From assembly GCF_007830175.1 (NCBI RefSeq), contig NZ_VLKH01000003.1:417366-481365 (forward strand): DNA of 64,000 nt, given 5' to 3'. The stretch comes from Sedimentibacter saalensis. GTDB taxonomy: Bacteria > Bacillota > Clostridia > Tissierellales > Sedimentibacteraceae. The notes under the pieces were generated by a model that did no database searches, was not told where the DNA came from, and saw nothing but the letters and a program-made list of their open reading frames with translations. Of this stretch, positions 27,373 through 35,153 are shown piece after piece. How positions within the stretch are numbered: position 1 is the stretch's first letter; every line of letters begins with the position of its first letter. The position numbers and the translations under genes are program-made.

Positions 27373-29307
27373 CTATACATTTTTCAGGCTCATATAATTT
27401 AAAAGCCCTCCGGATTTTATGATTTCAATTTGTCTTCCTGACAATTTCAGTTCCATTTCATATTGCTTGTTTTTCGTTTTGTTTTCCACAATTATCGTTG
27501 TTTTTTCAATTTGTTTCAACAGATTTGGTATTTCCATCTCGTCCATCTTTTCTATATCATCATAGTCTGCTTCATATTTGAATGTTAAAGGTATTATTCC
27601 GTTATTCACAAGGTTGCTTTTGTGTATTCTTGCAAATGATTTTGAAAATACTGCCCTTACTCCCAGGTACAAAGGAACAAGAGCTGCATGCTCGCGGCTT
27701 GAACCCTGACCGTAGTTTTTTCCTGCAACAATTATTCCTCCGCCATTTTTCTTTGCGTTCTTAGGAAAATCCTTATCAATCTGCATAAAGCAAAACTCCG
27801 ACAAATAAGGAATGTTTGATCTGAACGGAAGAAGATGTGCATTTGAAGGCATGATTGCATCTGTTGTCACATCATCTTTAACTTTGATAAGTACAGGAAC
27901 CACACATCCTGTATGATCTGCAAGCTTGCAGTTTTTTGGGAATGTCTTGATATTCGGTCCCCTGACTACCTTAACATCTCTTCCATCATCTGCAGGACTT
28001 ATTATCATGTTATCATTTACCATAAACTTTTCAGGAATATCTATGTCAAGATCAACATTTTCATCAAAGTCCTCTTCCCCTGCAATAAAGCCTTTTATTG
28101 CAGAAAACGCTGCAACCTCAGGGCTTACCAGGTATACTCCCGCTGAATCAGTTCCGCATCTTCCCTGGAAGTTTCTGTTGAATGTTCTCAAGGATACGCC
28201 GTTATTTCCCGGCGCCTGACCCATTCCAATGCATGGCCCGCACCCGATCTCAAGTATTCTTGCACCTGAAGCAATTATTTTAGATAGAGCGCCATTTGCT
28301 GCAAGCATGGCCAGTACCTGCTTTGATCCTGGAGATATAACTAACGAAACATTTTCGTGAACCGTATTACCATCAAGTATATTAGCAACCTTCATCATAT
28401 CTGTGTATGAAGAGTTTGTGCAGCTTCCTATGGCTACCTGGGTAATAGCAGTACCCCTTACTTGGCTTACAGGAACTACAGCATCCGGCGAATGGGGCAA
28501 TGCCACATTGGGTTTAAGCAGACTCAAGTCTATGGTGATTTTTTCCGAATAAACAGCGTCATCGTCAGCCTTAAGTTCAGCAAAATCATTTTCTCTTCCC
28601 TGCGCCTTTAGAAATTCCAGTGTTCTTTCATCAGAGGGAAACAAAGATGTTGTAGCTCCAAGTTCAGCCCCCATGTTTGTGATAGTTCCTCTTTCAGGCA
28701 CTGAAAGAGATTTTACACCTTCACCTGTATATTCAAATATTTTGTTTACTCCGCCCTTTACTGTGAAATTCTTCAAAACTTCCAGTATAATATCCTTGGC
28801 TGAAGAAAATTTGTTCAATTTACCCTTAAGTTCAACATTGACTATCTCTGGCATCACCAGTCTGTACTCACCGCCTGCCATGGCAACGGCAACATCAAGA
28901 CCTCCTGCTCCCATGGCAATCATGCCCATTCCTCCGCAGGTTGGAGTGTGGCTGTCAGAGCCTAAAAGAGTGTCTCCCGGAACTGAAAACCGTTCAAGAT
29001 GAACCTGGTGGCAAATGCCGTTTCCCGGTTTGGAATAATAAATTCCATGTTTTTTAGCAACTGTCTGTATAAACAGGTGGTCATCAGCATTTTCAGGTCC
29101 GGACTGAAGCATGTTGTGATCTATGTAAGCAACTGATTTTTTTGTTCTTACTCTGTCTATGCCCATGGCCTCAAATTGAAGGTATGCCATTGTGCCCGTT
29201 GAATCCTGAGTTAATGTCTGATCTATTCTTATTCCAATTTCATTTCCAGCTTTCATTTCTCCGGTAACAAGATGATTCCTGATAATTTTTTCTGCAAGTG
29301 TAGCCAT
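27373..29307 (-). CDS. Aconitate hydratase
   Basis: A 644-residue fused aconitase. The large domain has DSHTPTCGGMGMIAMGAGG (around residue 117), the cluster cysteines in IGSCTNSSYTDM and in GCGPCIGMGQAPG (around residues 292-365), and the C-terminal swivel domain has YGQGSSREHAALVP. It interconverts citrate and isocitrate using a [4Fe-4S] cluster. It lies 8 bp after the Re-citrate synthase gene and 13 bp before idh, so all three form one operon. Homoaconitase is the only realistic alternative and the neighbours argue against it. Confidence 0.93.
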   Translation of the reverse strand: MATLAEKIIRNHLVTGEMKAGNEIGIRIDQTLTQDSTGTMAYLQFEAMGIDRVRTKKSVAYIDHNMLQSGPENADDHLFIQTVAKKHGIYYSKPGNGICHQVHLERFSVPGDTLLGSDSHTPTCGGMGMIAMGAGGLDVAVAMAGGEYRLVMPEIVNVELKGKLNKFSSAKDIILEVLKNFTVKGGVNKIFEYTGEGVKSLSVPERGTITNMGAELGATTSLFPSDERTLEFLKAQGRENDFAELKADDDAVYSEKITIDLSLLKPNVALPHSPDAVVPVSQVRGTAITQVAIGSCTNSSYTDMMKVANILDGNTVHENVSLVISPGSKQVLAMLAANGALSKIIASGARILEIGCGPCIGMGQAPGNNGVSLRTFNRNFQGRCGTDSAGVYLVSPEVAAFSAIKGFIAGEEDFDENVDLDIDIPEKFMVNDNMIISPADDGRDVKVVRGPNIKTFPKNCKLADHTGCVVPVLIKVKDDVTTDAIMPSNAHLLPFRSNIPYLSEFCFMQIDKDFPKNAKKNGGGIIVAGKNYGQGSSREHAALVPLYLGVRAVFSKSFARIHKSNLVNNGIIPLTFKYEADYDDIEKMDEMEIPNLLKQIEKTTIIVENKTKNKQYEMELKLSGRQIEIIKSGGLLNYMSLKNV

Positions 29308-29315
29308 AGTCCCTC

Positions 29316-30656
29316 CTATATTGCCCTTTCATTTTGATAGTTGTTGAAAATATATAATTTTGCAAGCTTTTCCATTTCTTCGCTGGAGATGTTTGTTGTT
29401 CTCCCGCTGTCATATTCTGAATCTATTTTGTTTTTAACAGGTATGAGCCTGTTATCGCCCTTATGGATTTTTTCATTTCCGCAAAGATTAAAGTAGCTGT
29501 TTATCCAGTATGCAATGCTTGAAATACCGGAATAAGAATTGATTGCCACCAAAGGAGGTTTTCCCAAAATCCTGCGTGTATCAAAGCTGTTGTAAATTTC
29601 TTCGTCCTTCAAAAGACCGTCTGCATGAATCCCTGCCTTTGTAACATTGAATTCTTTTCCTACAAAAGGTGTCTTTGGAGGAATTGCATAATCAAGATCC
29701 TTTTCAAAAAATTTTTCTATTTCATTTATGAGCTCAAGGTTCATTTCCGCAGTGTTACCTTTGATTTGTCCATATTCGATTATCATAGCTTCTAAAGGAG
29801 TGTTTCCAACTCTTTCACCTATTCCAAACATTGTGGTGTTCACAGAGGCTCCTCCGTACAGCCATGACGTTGTGGAATTTGTAACTGCTCCGTAATAATC
29901 GTTGTGTCCGTGCCATTCAATAGAACTAGACGGAACATTTCCGTAATATCTCAACCCGTGAATGATTGCCGGAACGCTTCTTGGAAGTTCAACTCCCACA
30001 TGTGACACCCCAAGACCCAATGTGTCACAAGCTCTGATTTTTACATTTATTTTGCTGTCATTCATCATGTCCATAAGATTCTTCGCAAGAGGTACAACAA
30101 AGCCATAAAAATCTGCTCTTGTTATATCTTCAAAGTGGCATCTTGGAACAATGCCGTTTTCAAGTGATGCATAAGCAATGTCAAGATACATCTTCATTGC
30201 TTCCTGTCTGGTTTTATTCAGTTTGTTGAATATATGGTAATCGGAACATGACATTAAAATTCCTGTTTCCTTGATTCCCATGGACTTAACAATATTGAAG
30301 TCATCTTTGTTTGCCCTTATCCACGAAGTTATTTCAGGAAAATCATAACCTCTTGACATGCATTGTTCTGCGGCATTCCTGTCTTTCTGTGAATAAAGGA
30401 AAAACTCTGTCTGCTTTATTATACCGGACCCGTTGTCAAGCTCATGAAGATAATCATAGATTTTCACCATCTGTTCTGTGTTCATGCTCGTCATGGACTG
30501 TTGGCCATCTCTGAATGTTGTGTCAGTGATCCATATGCTTTCAGGTATGTCCATGGGCAGCTGAATGTTGTTAAATTTGATTTTAGGAATTTCATCGTAT
30601 GGAAAAACATATTTGTATAGATTTGGTTTCATTGCTTCAACTGGATTATACTTCAT
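29316..30656 (-). CDS. Re-type citrate synthase (homocitrate synthase-like family)
   Basis: A 446-residue TIM-barrel acyltransferase of the isopropylmalate/homocitrate synthase superfamily. The metal-binding opening is TDTTFRDGQQSM (around residue 44); EWHGHNDYYGA near residue 244 supplies the HxH ligands. The overall sequence looks like the Clostridium kluyveri Re-citrate synthase rather than a normal citrate synthase, of which there is none here. It condenses acetyl-CoA with oxaloacetate. With aconitase and IDH downstream it makes 2-oxoglutarate and thus glutamate. A homocitrate synthase remains possible. Confidence 0.87.
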   Translation of the reverse strand: MKYNPVEAMKPNLYKYVFPYDEIPKIKFNNIQLPMDIPESIWITDTTFRDGQQSMTSMNTEQMVKIYDYLHELDNGSGIIKQTEFFLYSQKDRNAAEQCMSRGYDFPEITSWIRANKDDFNIVKSMGIKETGILMSCSDYHIFNKLNKTRQEAMKMYLDIAYASLENGIVPRCHFEDITRADFYGFVVPLAKNLMDMMNDSKINVKIRACDTLGLGVSHVGVELPRSVPAIIHGLRYYGNVPSSSIEWHGHNDYYGAVTNSTTSWLYGGASVNTTMFGIGERVGNTPLEAMIIEYGQIKGNTAEMNLELINEIEKFFEKDLDYAIPPKTPFVGKEFNVTKAGIHADGLLKDEEIYNSFDTRRILGKPPLVAINSYSGISSIAYWINSYFNLCGNEKIHKGDNRLIPVKNKIDSEYDSGRTTNISSEEMEKLAKLYIFNNYQNERAI

Positions 30657-30957
30657 GTTGCACCTCCGGGTTAGTTTATGAAAGAATTATGTTTTAAATT
30701 GCAAATTTGTATTTACTCACTTTTTTGATTTATGTTTCACATTATAATGCGATGTTTGAAATCAGTCAAGTTCAAAAATTATTTCTTTTATGTAATAATT
30801 TAATATTGCTACTTTACGCGTCATTTCTTGCAATATTTACATAACTTCTTGCAAGGAAAATGATAACCCTTAATTTCAGCCAATAAGTCAGAATCAAATC
30901 TAATTTTCTTACCGAATACATTAATTTGAACAGCTGAATCTGTATATCAAAAAACAA
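30657..30957 (-). promoter_or_regulatory. Promoter region of the citrate-to-2-oxoglutarate operon
   Basis: Minus-strand TTGACT (30764-30769), 17 bp and TATAAT (30741-30746), leaving an 80-base leader with no recognised riboswitch. Upstream, two TTCTTGCAA strings (30825-30833 and 30846-30854) lie 21 bp apart, in the position of activator sites. Confidence 0.75.
30826..30853 (-). promoter_or_regulatory. TGCAAGA-N14-TGCAAGA element
   Basis: Direct repeat of TGCAAGA with a 14 bp spacer containing TTATGTAAA on the minus strand, centred about 70 bp upstream of the -35. The same layout lies upstream of por at 18001-18028. Confidence 0.55.
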
Positions 30958-30962
30958 AAAAG

Positions 30963-30980
30963 GCATGCAGCTGCATGTCT
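30963..30980 (-). terminator. Distal hairpin copy after ung
   Basis: Stem ACATGCA/TGCATGC-type hairpin that on the minus strand runs into TTTTTTGTTTTTTG. It matches 16 of 18 bp of the proximal copy at 31124-31141, the differences being in the loop. Confidence 0.72.
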
Positions 30981-31123
30981 CCAGACTATTTACACCCTAA
31001 TCTTCACTAATCGTAGGGGCGGATCTTGTGTCCGCCCGTATCACTAATTCAATAATTTTGTTATCTTCGGGAGGACAGCAGCCCTCCCCTACATTATTGA
31101 AACAACTTTATCATCAAACTTAT
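30981..31123 (-). repeat. R1 repeat, copy C (core type 2)
   Basis: A 143 bp element flanked by duplicated hairpins. Its core consists of two GC-rich hairpins, GGGGCGGATCTTGTGTCCGCC and GGGAGGACAGCAGCCCTCCC, each next to a CCCTAC/GTAGGGG end, rather than the GTCATCCTGA core of copies A, B and F. The intact first hairpin is the empty-site reference for the R2 insertion in copy D. Confidence 0.8.
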
Positions 31124-31199
31124 GCATGCTTCTGCATGTCTTTTATTTAATTCTGCTGCAAAATTGTATATTAACCGAACATCCAGAAAAGTTCTGCTA

Positions 31200-31919
31200 T
31201 CATTCATTTCCAAGCCAGTTTATTGTTTTTCTGGTATCATTAAAACATTCATTTTTCAGGAAATCATCATCATATTTTTCTGAGCACATCATTGGATGCC
31301 TGCTTATATAAAATTTCCCGCTTGATAGATACCTGCTTTTTTCCTCTGCAAGTTTTCCCCACAAAAACCAGTTTATGTTTTTGTTTTCCCCGGAAATGTA
31401 TTTAAGGAGTTCAATGCTGAAAGGCTCCCATATGGCAATGTGGCTTCCTGTGATTCCATGTTCAACTGTAAAATATGTGTTGAGAAGAAGCACGCCCTGC
31501 TTTTCCCATGATTTAAATATTTCATCAGGTGGAAGTATTTTGAATTTTCCCTTTTTGATTTCCTCCTGAATCTGGGAAAATTTTTTGATTTCAGAATAAT
31601 CATTGATATCATTGTAATTTTTGTGTATTAATCTTACAATGTTTTTAAGGGAAACCTGCCTGAACTTCGCATCCCATGAATGCAGATCTCCTACTTCAAA
31701 TGCCCGGCCGGTGGCTCTTCCTTTTTCAGGATATGGATCCTGCCCTAGTATTACAACCTTTATGTCATCAAGATTACATCTCATGAAGCGCAGTACATTT
31801 TCATATTCAGGGTTAATATTTTTCCCTATTTTTTCCTCGATATTTTTTAACTGCAGGATTATTTCCTCAGTTAAGAATTTATTCCACGAAGGGTGATAAT
31901 CTATAGGTATTAAACTCAT
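31200..31919 (-). CDS. ung: Uracil-DNA glycosylase, family 1 (divergent)
   Basis: A protein of about 239 residues with VVILGQDPYPEKGRATGRAF (around residue 60) and VLLLNTYFTVEHG (around residue 148). The first motif is GQDPYP instead of the usual GQDPYH, and the second catalytic loop is RHPMM instead of HPSPLS, so it has drifted from the standard enzyme. It would remove uracil from DNA. The start is the ATG after AGGAGACA and overlaps no neighbour; an ATG five codons upstream runs into the gene before it. It follows two small genes in a likely operon. Confidence 0.8.
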   Translation of the reverse strand: MSLIPIDYHPSWNKFLTEEIILQLKNIEEKIGKNINPEYENVLRFMRCNLDDIKVVILGQDPYPEKGRATGRAFEVGDLHSWDAKFRQVSLKNIVRLIHKNYNDINDYSEIKKFSQIQEEIKKGKFKILPPDEIFKSWEKQGVLLLNTYFTVEHGITGSHIAIWEPFSIELLKYISGENKNINWFLWGKLAEEKSRYLSSGKFYISRHPMMCSEKYDDDFLKNECFNDTRKTINWLGNE

Positions 31920-31930
31920 ATTGTCTCCTG

Positions 31931-32263
31931 TCAATTTTTATTTAACTTTTCTTCCCACAGCATTTTCATAATGGAAAGCTCCTCGCTGTAGTCTGTCTTT
32001 GTTTCATCATCCTTGTCATATTCAAGCTTCTCAAGAATTTCTATAACAAAGTTATTTTCCCCTCTCTGGTTCCACTCATTCTGCATAGCCTTGTTTGGAT
32101 GAGAGCCATGCTGCAGCTGAAATCTTGTGCTGTTGATTTTACCCTTGAGGTTTTGTGTTGTTTCAAGGAAATATTTTGTACCGTCCTTTGTGCGCACTGC
32201 AAAAATTCCCATTTCACTTTTCATTTGCTTGTATTGCTCTTTCAGTTCCTTTTTCCTGTCCAT
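31931..32263 (-). CDS. GIY-YIG nuclease-like small protein
   Basis: A 110-residue protein. GIFAVRTKDGTKYFLETTQNL matches the layout of a GIY-YIG domain, here GIFAVR and YFLETTQNL, and the later FQLQHGSHPNKAMQNEWNQ and NNFVIEILEKL match the family's LQ.....W...G.....IL pattern. The canonical GIY and YIG triplets are changed to GIF and YFL, so catalytic ability is doubtful. It lies 1 bp downstream of a DUF6530-like gene and 11 bp before ung. Confidence 0.65.
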   Translation of the reverse strand: MDRKKELKEQYKQMKSEMGIFAVRTKDGTKYFLETTQNLKGKINSTRFQLQHGSHPNKAMQNEWNQRGENNFVIEILEKLEYDKDDETKTDYSEELSIMKMLWEEKLNKN

Positions 32264-32264
32264 T

Positions 32265-32744
32265 TTAATAACCCATTTCCTTTAATATTGATGACAAAGT
32301 CCTCAGTCTTTCTCCTATTATTTCGCCATCATCACTTAAAGCCTGATTGAACAATTTTATGTCTTCATTTATTTTTTCGTTGTCCGTGCATACTTCAACT
32401 GTCATTGCATCTCCCTGGAGACCCACTCTGTCAATAACAGGATGTTCAGGGTCATAAAGTTTTTCATAACGGTATGCTTCCCTGAAATGGAGCTGTGTTC
32501 TGCAAACAAGTATAGCAAGGTCCAGCACTCTGTGCAAAGGCAGTTCTTCGGATTGCCTTGACCATTTTTCTCCTGTGTATCTCCAAACCTTGGCTGAAAT
32601 ATCAACCTTGCCTCTGTCGTTCCACTGGGCAAGGCCTAAAGACAGCCCTTTTGCATCTGAATTGTATGCATATCTTCCATCAACATTTTCATAATTTTCT
32701 GAAACAATAACCGGTTTATGTTTTAAGGCTGTAGGTATTTTCAT
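32265..32744 (-). CDS. Conserved hypothetical protein (DUF6530-like)
   Basis: A 159-residue soluble protein. The pattern LSLGLAQWNDRGKVDISAKVW followed by RQSEELPLHRVLDLA is one I associate with DUF6530, a family without assigned function; here LSLGLAQWND and ELPLHRVLDLA are the key parts. Ribosome site AAGGAGA precedes the ATG. First gene of a three-gene unit with the GIY-YIG-like protein and ung. No function proposed. Confidence 0.65.
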   Translation of the reverse strand: MKIPTALKHKPVIVSENYENVDGRYAYNSDAKGLSLGLAQWNDRGKVDISAKVWRYTGEKWSRQSEELPLHRVLDLAILVCRTQLHFREAYRYEKLYDPEHPVIDRVGLQGDAMTVEVCTDNEKINEDIKLFNQALSDDGEIIGERLRTLSSILKEMGY

Positions 32745-32830
32745 TTTGTTCTCCTTTATTTACTAATTTACTAAACTACTAATTAAATAATACTGCAAAA
32801 AAATAAAATTGTCAACAGTACAAATAAAAA

Positions 32831-32851
32831 AACAGCAGATACGACTGCTGT
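32831..32851 (-). terminator. Distal hairpin copy after the anchored surface protein gene
   Basis: Stem ACAGCAG / CTGCTGT with a 6-7 nt loop. On the minus strand the next bases are TTTTTTTTATTTG. A related hairpin lies at 33129-33145. Confidence 0.75.
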
Positions 32852-33128
32852 CAGACTGTTGACAAAGTTCAATATTTAGGGGAGGACTACCGTCCTCCTG
32901 AAGATAATAACAATATTATCGAATTAATAAACCGGGCGGACACAAGATGAGGCCACTGAAAAACTATACATTTATTCACTGTCATTCTGAGGCGTAGCCG
33001 AAGAATCTCATGTTTTCAACAAAGATGAGATCCTTCACTGTCGTTCAGGATGACAGGAAAGACTTTTTCAGTGACGTCCACAAGATCCGCCCCTACGAAT
33101 ATGGAAAATTGGATTTGTCAGTAGTCTG
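32852..33128 (-). repeat. R1 repeat, copy D (core type 2), interrupted by R2
   Basis: Ends GTCAGACTGTTGACAAAG and GATTTGTCAGTAGTCTG. Its two GC-rich core hairpins match copy C, but one of them is split by the 130 bp R2 element. Without R2 and one 8 bp duplication it would be 139 bp, in line with copy C (143 bp). Confidence 0.85.
32949..33078. mobile_element. R2 MITE-like element, nested in R1 copy D
   Basis: A 130 bp element with terminal inverted repeats GAGGCCACTGAAAAACT and GACGTCACTGAAAAAGT. It is flanked by the perfect 8 bp target duplication CACAAGAT (32941-32948 and 33079-33086). Its inside carries the GTCATTCTGAG...CAGGATGAC palindrome also found in type-1 R1 cores. It encodes no protein. 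A second copy is at 48819-48949. Confidence 0.88.
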
Positions 33129-33160
33129 AACAGCAGTGAAACTGCCGCCTTTTATTTTTA

Positions 33161-33757
33161 TTATGCTGTTTTCTTCTTGAACAATACCGCTCCTATTCCA
33201 AGGAGAACAGCTGCTCCTGCCCCAATAGCTAAAGGAGAAATTCCTTTTTCTTTAACATCATCCTTTGCGCTGATTACCTTGGCATCAGTTGCACTTACCA
33301 CCTGAGCTTCAGGTGCAGCTTCTTCAGCTGGACCGCTTGTTGCTGCATCAGGGGCACTGACAATCTTTACGTCAGGGGCACTTGTTGTGCTCATAAGTTC
33401 ATCCGTTAAAGTTACTGCCATAATTCCATCCACTACCTCTACTTCATCGCTTCCAAGAATTTCAATGATGTATTTCTGGTTTTCTTCATTGAAAGGTGTT
33501 ATTCCAACTTCAACATATCCGTCTGCAGGATAAGTATGAGTTACTGTTATTCCTTTTTCGTTAATTTCCTTTAGTTTTTCTTCAAACAATATTTTATCGA
33601 AAGCTGCCTGCTTTTCATACATAGCTTCATCTACTGAAGTAATTTGAATTTTAACGGAGTCAGCAGGAAGTTCCAGAGTCTGGGCAAAAGCAGCTGTCAT
33701 TGTTGCCATTGACAGGCATGCGCTTAAAGATAATACTTTTATAATATTTTTATTCAT
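33161..33757 (-). CDS. Secreted, C-terminally membrane-anchored small surface protein
   Basis: A 198-residue protein. It has a signal peptide ending AAFAQT near residue 26 and an alpha/beta-looking domain of about 100 residues. A low-complexity linker repeats VSAPDA, VVSATDA and VISAKDD. The C terminus is a single membrane helix (AIGAGAAVLLGIGAVLF) followed by KKKTA. There is no LPxTG, so it is held by the helix rather than by sortase. I recognise no family. Single gene with the R1/R2 repeats in its 3' region. Confidence 0.7.
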   Translation of the reverse strand: MNKNIIKVLSLSACLSMATMTAAFAQTLELPADSVKIQITSVDEAMYEKQAAFDKILFEEKLKEINEKGITVTHTYPADGYVEVGITPFNEENQKYIIEILGSDEVEVVDGIMAVTLTDELMSTTSAPDVKIVSAPDAATSGPAEEAAPEAQVVSATDAKVISAKDDVKEKGISPLAIGAGAAVLLGIGAVLFKKKTA

Positions 33758-33952
33758 AATAATAACCTCATTTTTTAATTTTTATTTTTAATCTATTTTT
33801 AGTTATTTGTCTCAGTTTAAATTTATTTTTTAATGTTTAATTTTACATCATGGCCATGTAAGGATTAACCTCCTTTCTTGTTACACTTATTTAGACGGGT
33901 TATATATATAAATGTTTCATGGTAATTATTGGATGTGTAAATTAAACGCCAT

Positions 33953-33975
33953 AAAAAAACCACCGCATGGGTGGT
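33953..33975 (-). terminator. Terminator after the flavodoxin-like gene
   Basis: Stem ACCACC / GGTGGT with a GCATG loop. On the minus strand TTTTTTT follows. It lies 21 bp past the stop. Confidence 0.88.
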
Positions 33976-33996
33976 TAGGTTAATGTCAGTTTAATT

Positions 33997-34530
33997 TTAG
34001 TTTAATGACCGTACAAAGGATATCAAAGGTTCTATGTCTTTCTTATCTGTAAATTCAACCTTATCTCCGTAGGTTTCAAGCATCAGTCTGTCTTCATCCG
34101 TAAGTTCATCCTTTTTCTTAACCGAGGATTTGAGAGCTGCCATCATTGCCTTGTGAACAATTCCCAACTCCTTGTAATTTATTCCCCCCCTGAGGTGAAA
34201 TATGTTTATTCTTTTTTGCATTTCATCGGTGAAGTTTTTTTTGATTATAGGTTCAAACTGTGATTTAATATCCGGATCCGCCAGTCCAACTGTGAAAACA
34301 ACAATATTCTTGTTATTTATTCTGCTGAAGTTTTTCGTAATAAGATCTACTCCCAGTATGCCGCTGGCATAAAGCCCTCCTCCGTAAACAATAGTGTCAT
34401 ATTCAAGCATTTTTTCACCTGAAATTTCTGACTGTTCAAACAAGTCACATTTTAATTCCTCAGAAATCCATTCTGCATATTGTTTTGTGTGTCCATACTT
34501 GGTTTTAAAAATTACTGCAACATTTCCCAT
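33997..34530 (-). CDS. Flavodoxin-domain protein
   Basis: A 177-residue protein with the phosphate-binding start VIFKTKYGHTKQYAEWI and the YGGGLYASGILG loop near residue 50, typical of the flavodoxin_5 group that includes HemG-like enzymes. It should bind FMN and carry electrons in the cytoplasm. It lies 9 bp after a gene for an FMN-binding-domain membrane protein, so the two probably form a small redox unit. Protoporphyrinogen oxidase activity is possible from the family but there are no heme genes nearby. Confidence 0.82.
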   Translation of the reverse strand: MGNVAVIFKTKYGHTKQYAEWISEELKCDLFEQSEISGEKMLEYDTIVYGGGLYASGILGVDLITKNFSRINNKNIVVFTVGLADPDIKSQFEPIIKKNFTDEMQKRINIFHLRGGINYKELGIVHKAMMAALKSSVKKKDELTDEDRLMLETYGDKVEFTDKKDIEPLISFVRSLN

Positions 34531-34539
34531 TTCTGCCTC

Positions 34540-34938
34540 CTAGTTCAATCCTTCAATAAGTGCTTTTTCTATTGCTTTTAAAATAACTCTGCTGCTATAG
34601 GTAGCTCCAGATATCGAGTCAACTTCAAGGCTTTGTGCTTCAACTACCATCTGTGGTATTACTTCTGCAGCCTGACCTTTTCCGTTTCCATGCTCCACAA
34701 GATTTATGTTTTTAATCACGTGGTTTTCAACAGTAACTTCCACCTTTGCATCAACGGGCAATACCTGGTAGTAACCGGTGAAAGTTCCATCTTTAACTTT
34801 AGATAAGTCCACATCTTTTATTTCCATGGTTGTCAATTCATTAAGATTTTTTTCTAAATTTGATACAACTATAGCTCCTGCCACAATTACAACTGCTGCA
34901 AAAATCAGAACAATTAGAATCAATTTTTTCATCTTCAT
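34540..34938 (-). CDS. Membrane-anchored FMN-binding-domain protein
   Basis: A 132-residue protein with an N-terminal membrane helix (LILIVLIFAAVVIVAGAIVV) and an exported FMN_bind domain. DGTFTGYYQVLPVDAKVEV begins the domain and DSISGATYSSRVILKAIEKAL, in short SGATYSS, is the covalent flavinylation site, the second Thr being modified in known cases. It would hold FMN on the outer face. An ApbE-type flavin transferase is needed but none is in the window. In an operon with the flavodoxin-like protein. Confidence 0.83.
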   Translation of the reverse strand: MKMKKLILIVLIFAAVVIVAGAIVVSNLEKNLNELTTMEIKDVDLSKVKDGTFTGYYQVLPVDAKVEVTVENHVIKNINLVEHGNGKGQAAEVIPQMVVEAQSLEVDSISGATYSSRVILKAIEKALIEGLN

Positions 34939-35153
34939 GACTTAAACCGCCTTCATATTTTATTAGTGGTAACATTTTCACTATATTATTTATTGATATA
35001 AATGTCAATATAAAATTGCTGCAAACCCTATTATTTCAACAATTTTTGTTTGTTATCTGCCGTAACTCGACTTTTTATTTTTTATGGAAGCAGTTTTTTT
35101 TTAAGATGTATTTAAGCGAAGCATGTTATGATTGTGTTGTTAAGGAGGAAGTT

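Larger units (their letters stand above)
32745..33160. other. Intergenic region holding nested repeats
   Basis: A 416 bp stretch without a gene. It contains a promoter-proximal AT-rich part with four ACTAA strings (32759-32785), then R1 copy D with R2 inserted in it. No ORF or RNA gene is visible. Confidence 0.8.

Noticed and set aside
31931..32744. GIY-YIG-like gene and DUF6530-like gene as a phage defence module
   Set aside because: The GIY-YIG residues are altered, and neither neighbour nor base composition suggests a mobile island; the genes form an ordinary operon with ung.
32759..32785. Four ACTAA strings as an operator
   Set aside because: The spacing is irregular, the DNA is very AT-rich, and no matching regulator gene is adjacent.
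35016..35153. N-terminal extension of the 61-residue protein
   Set aside because: No ribosome site precedes it, and the internal ATG at 35154 has a perfect AAGGAGG.
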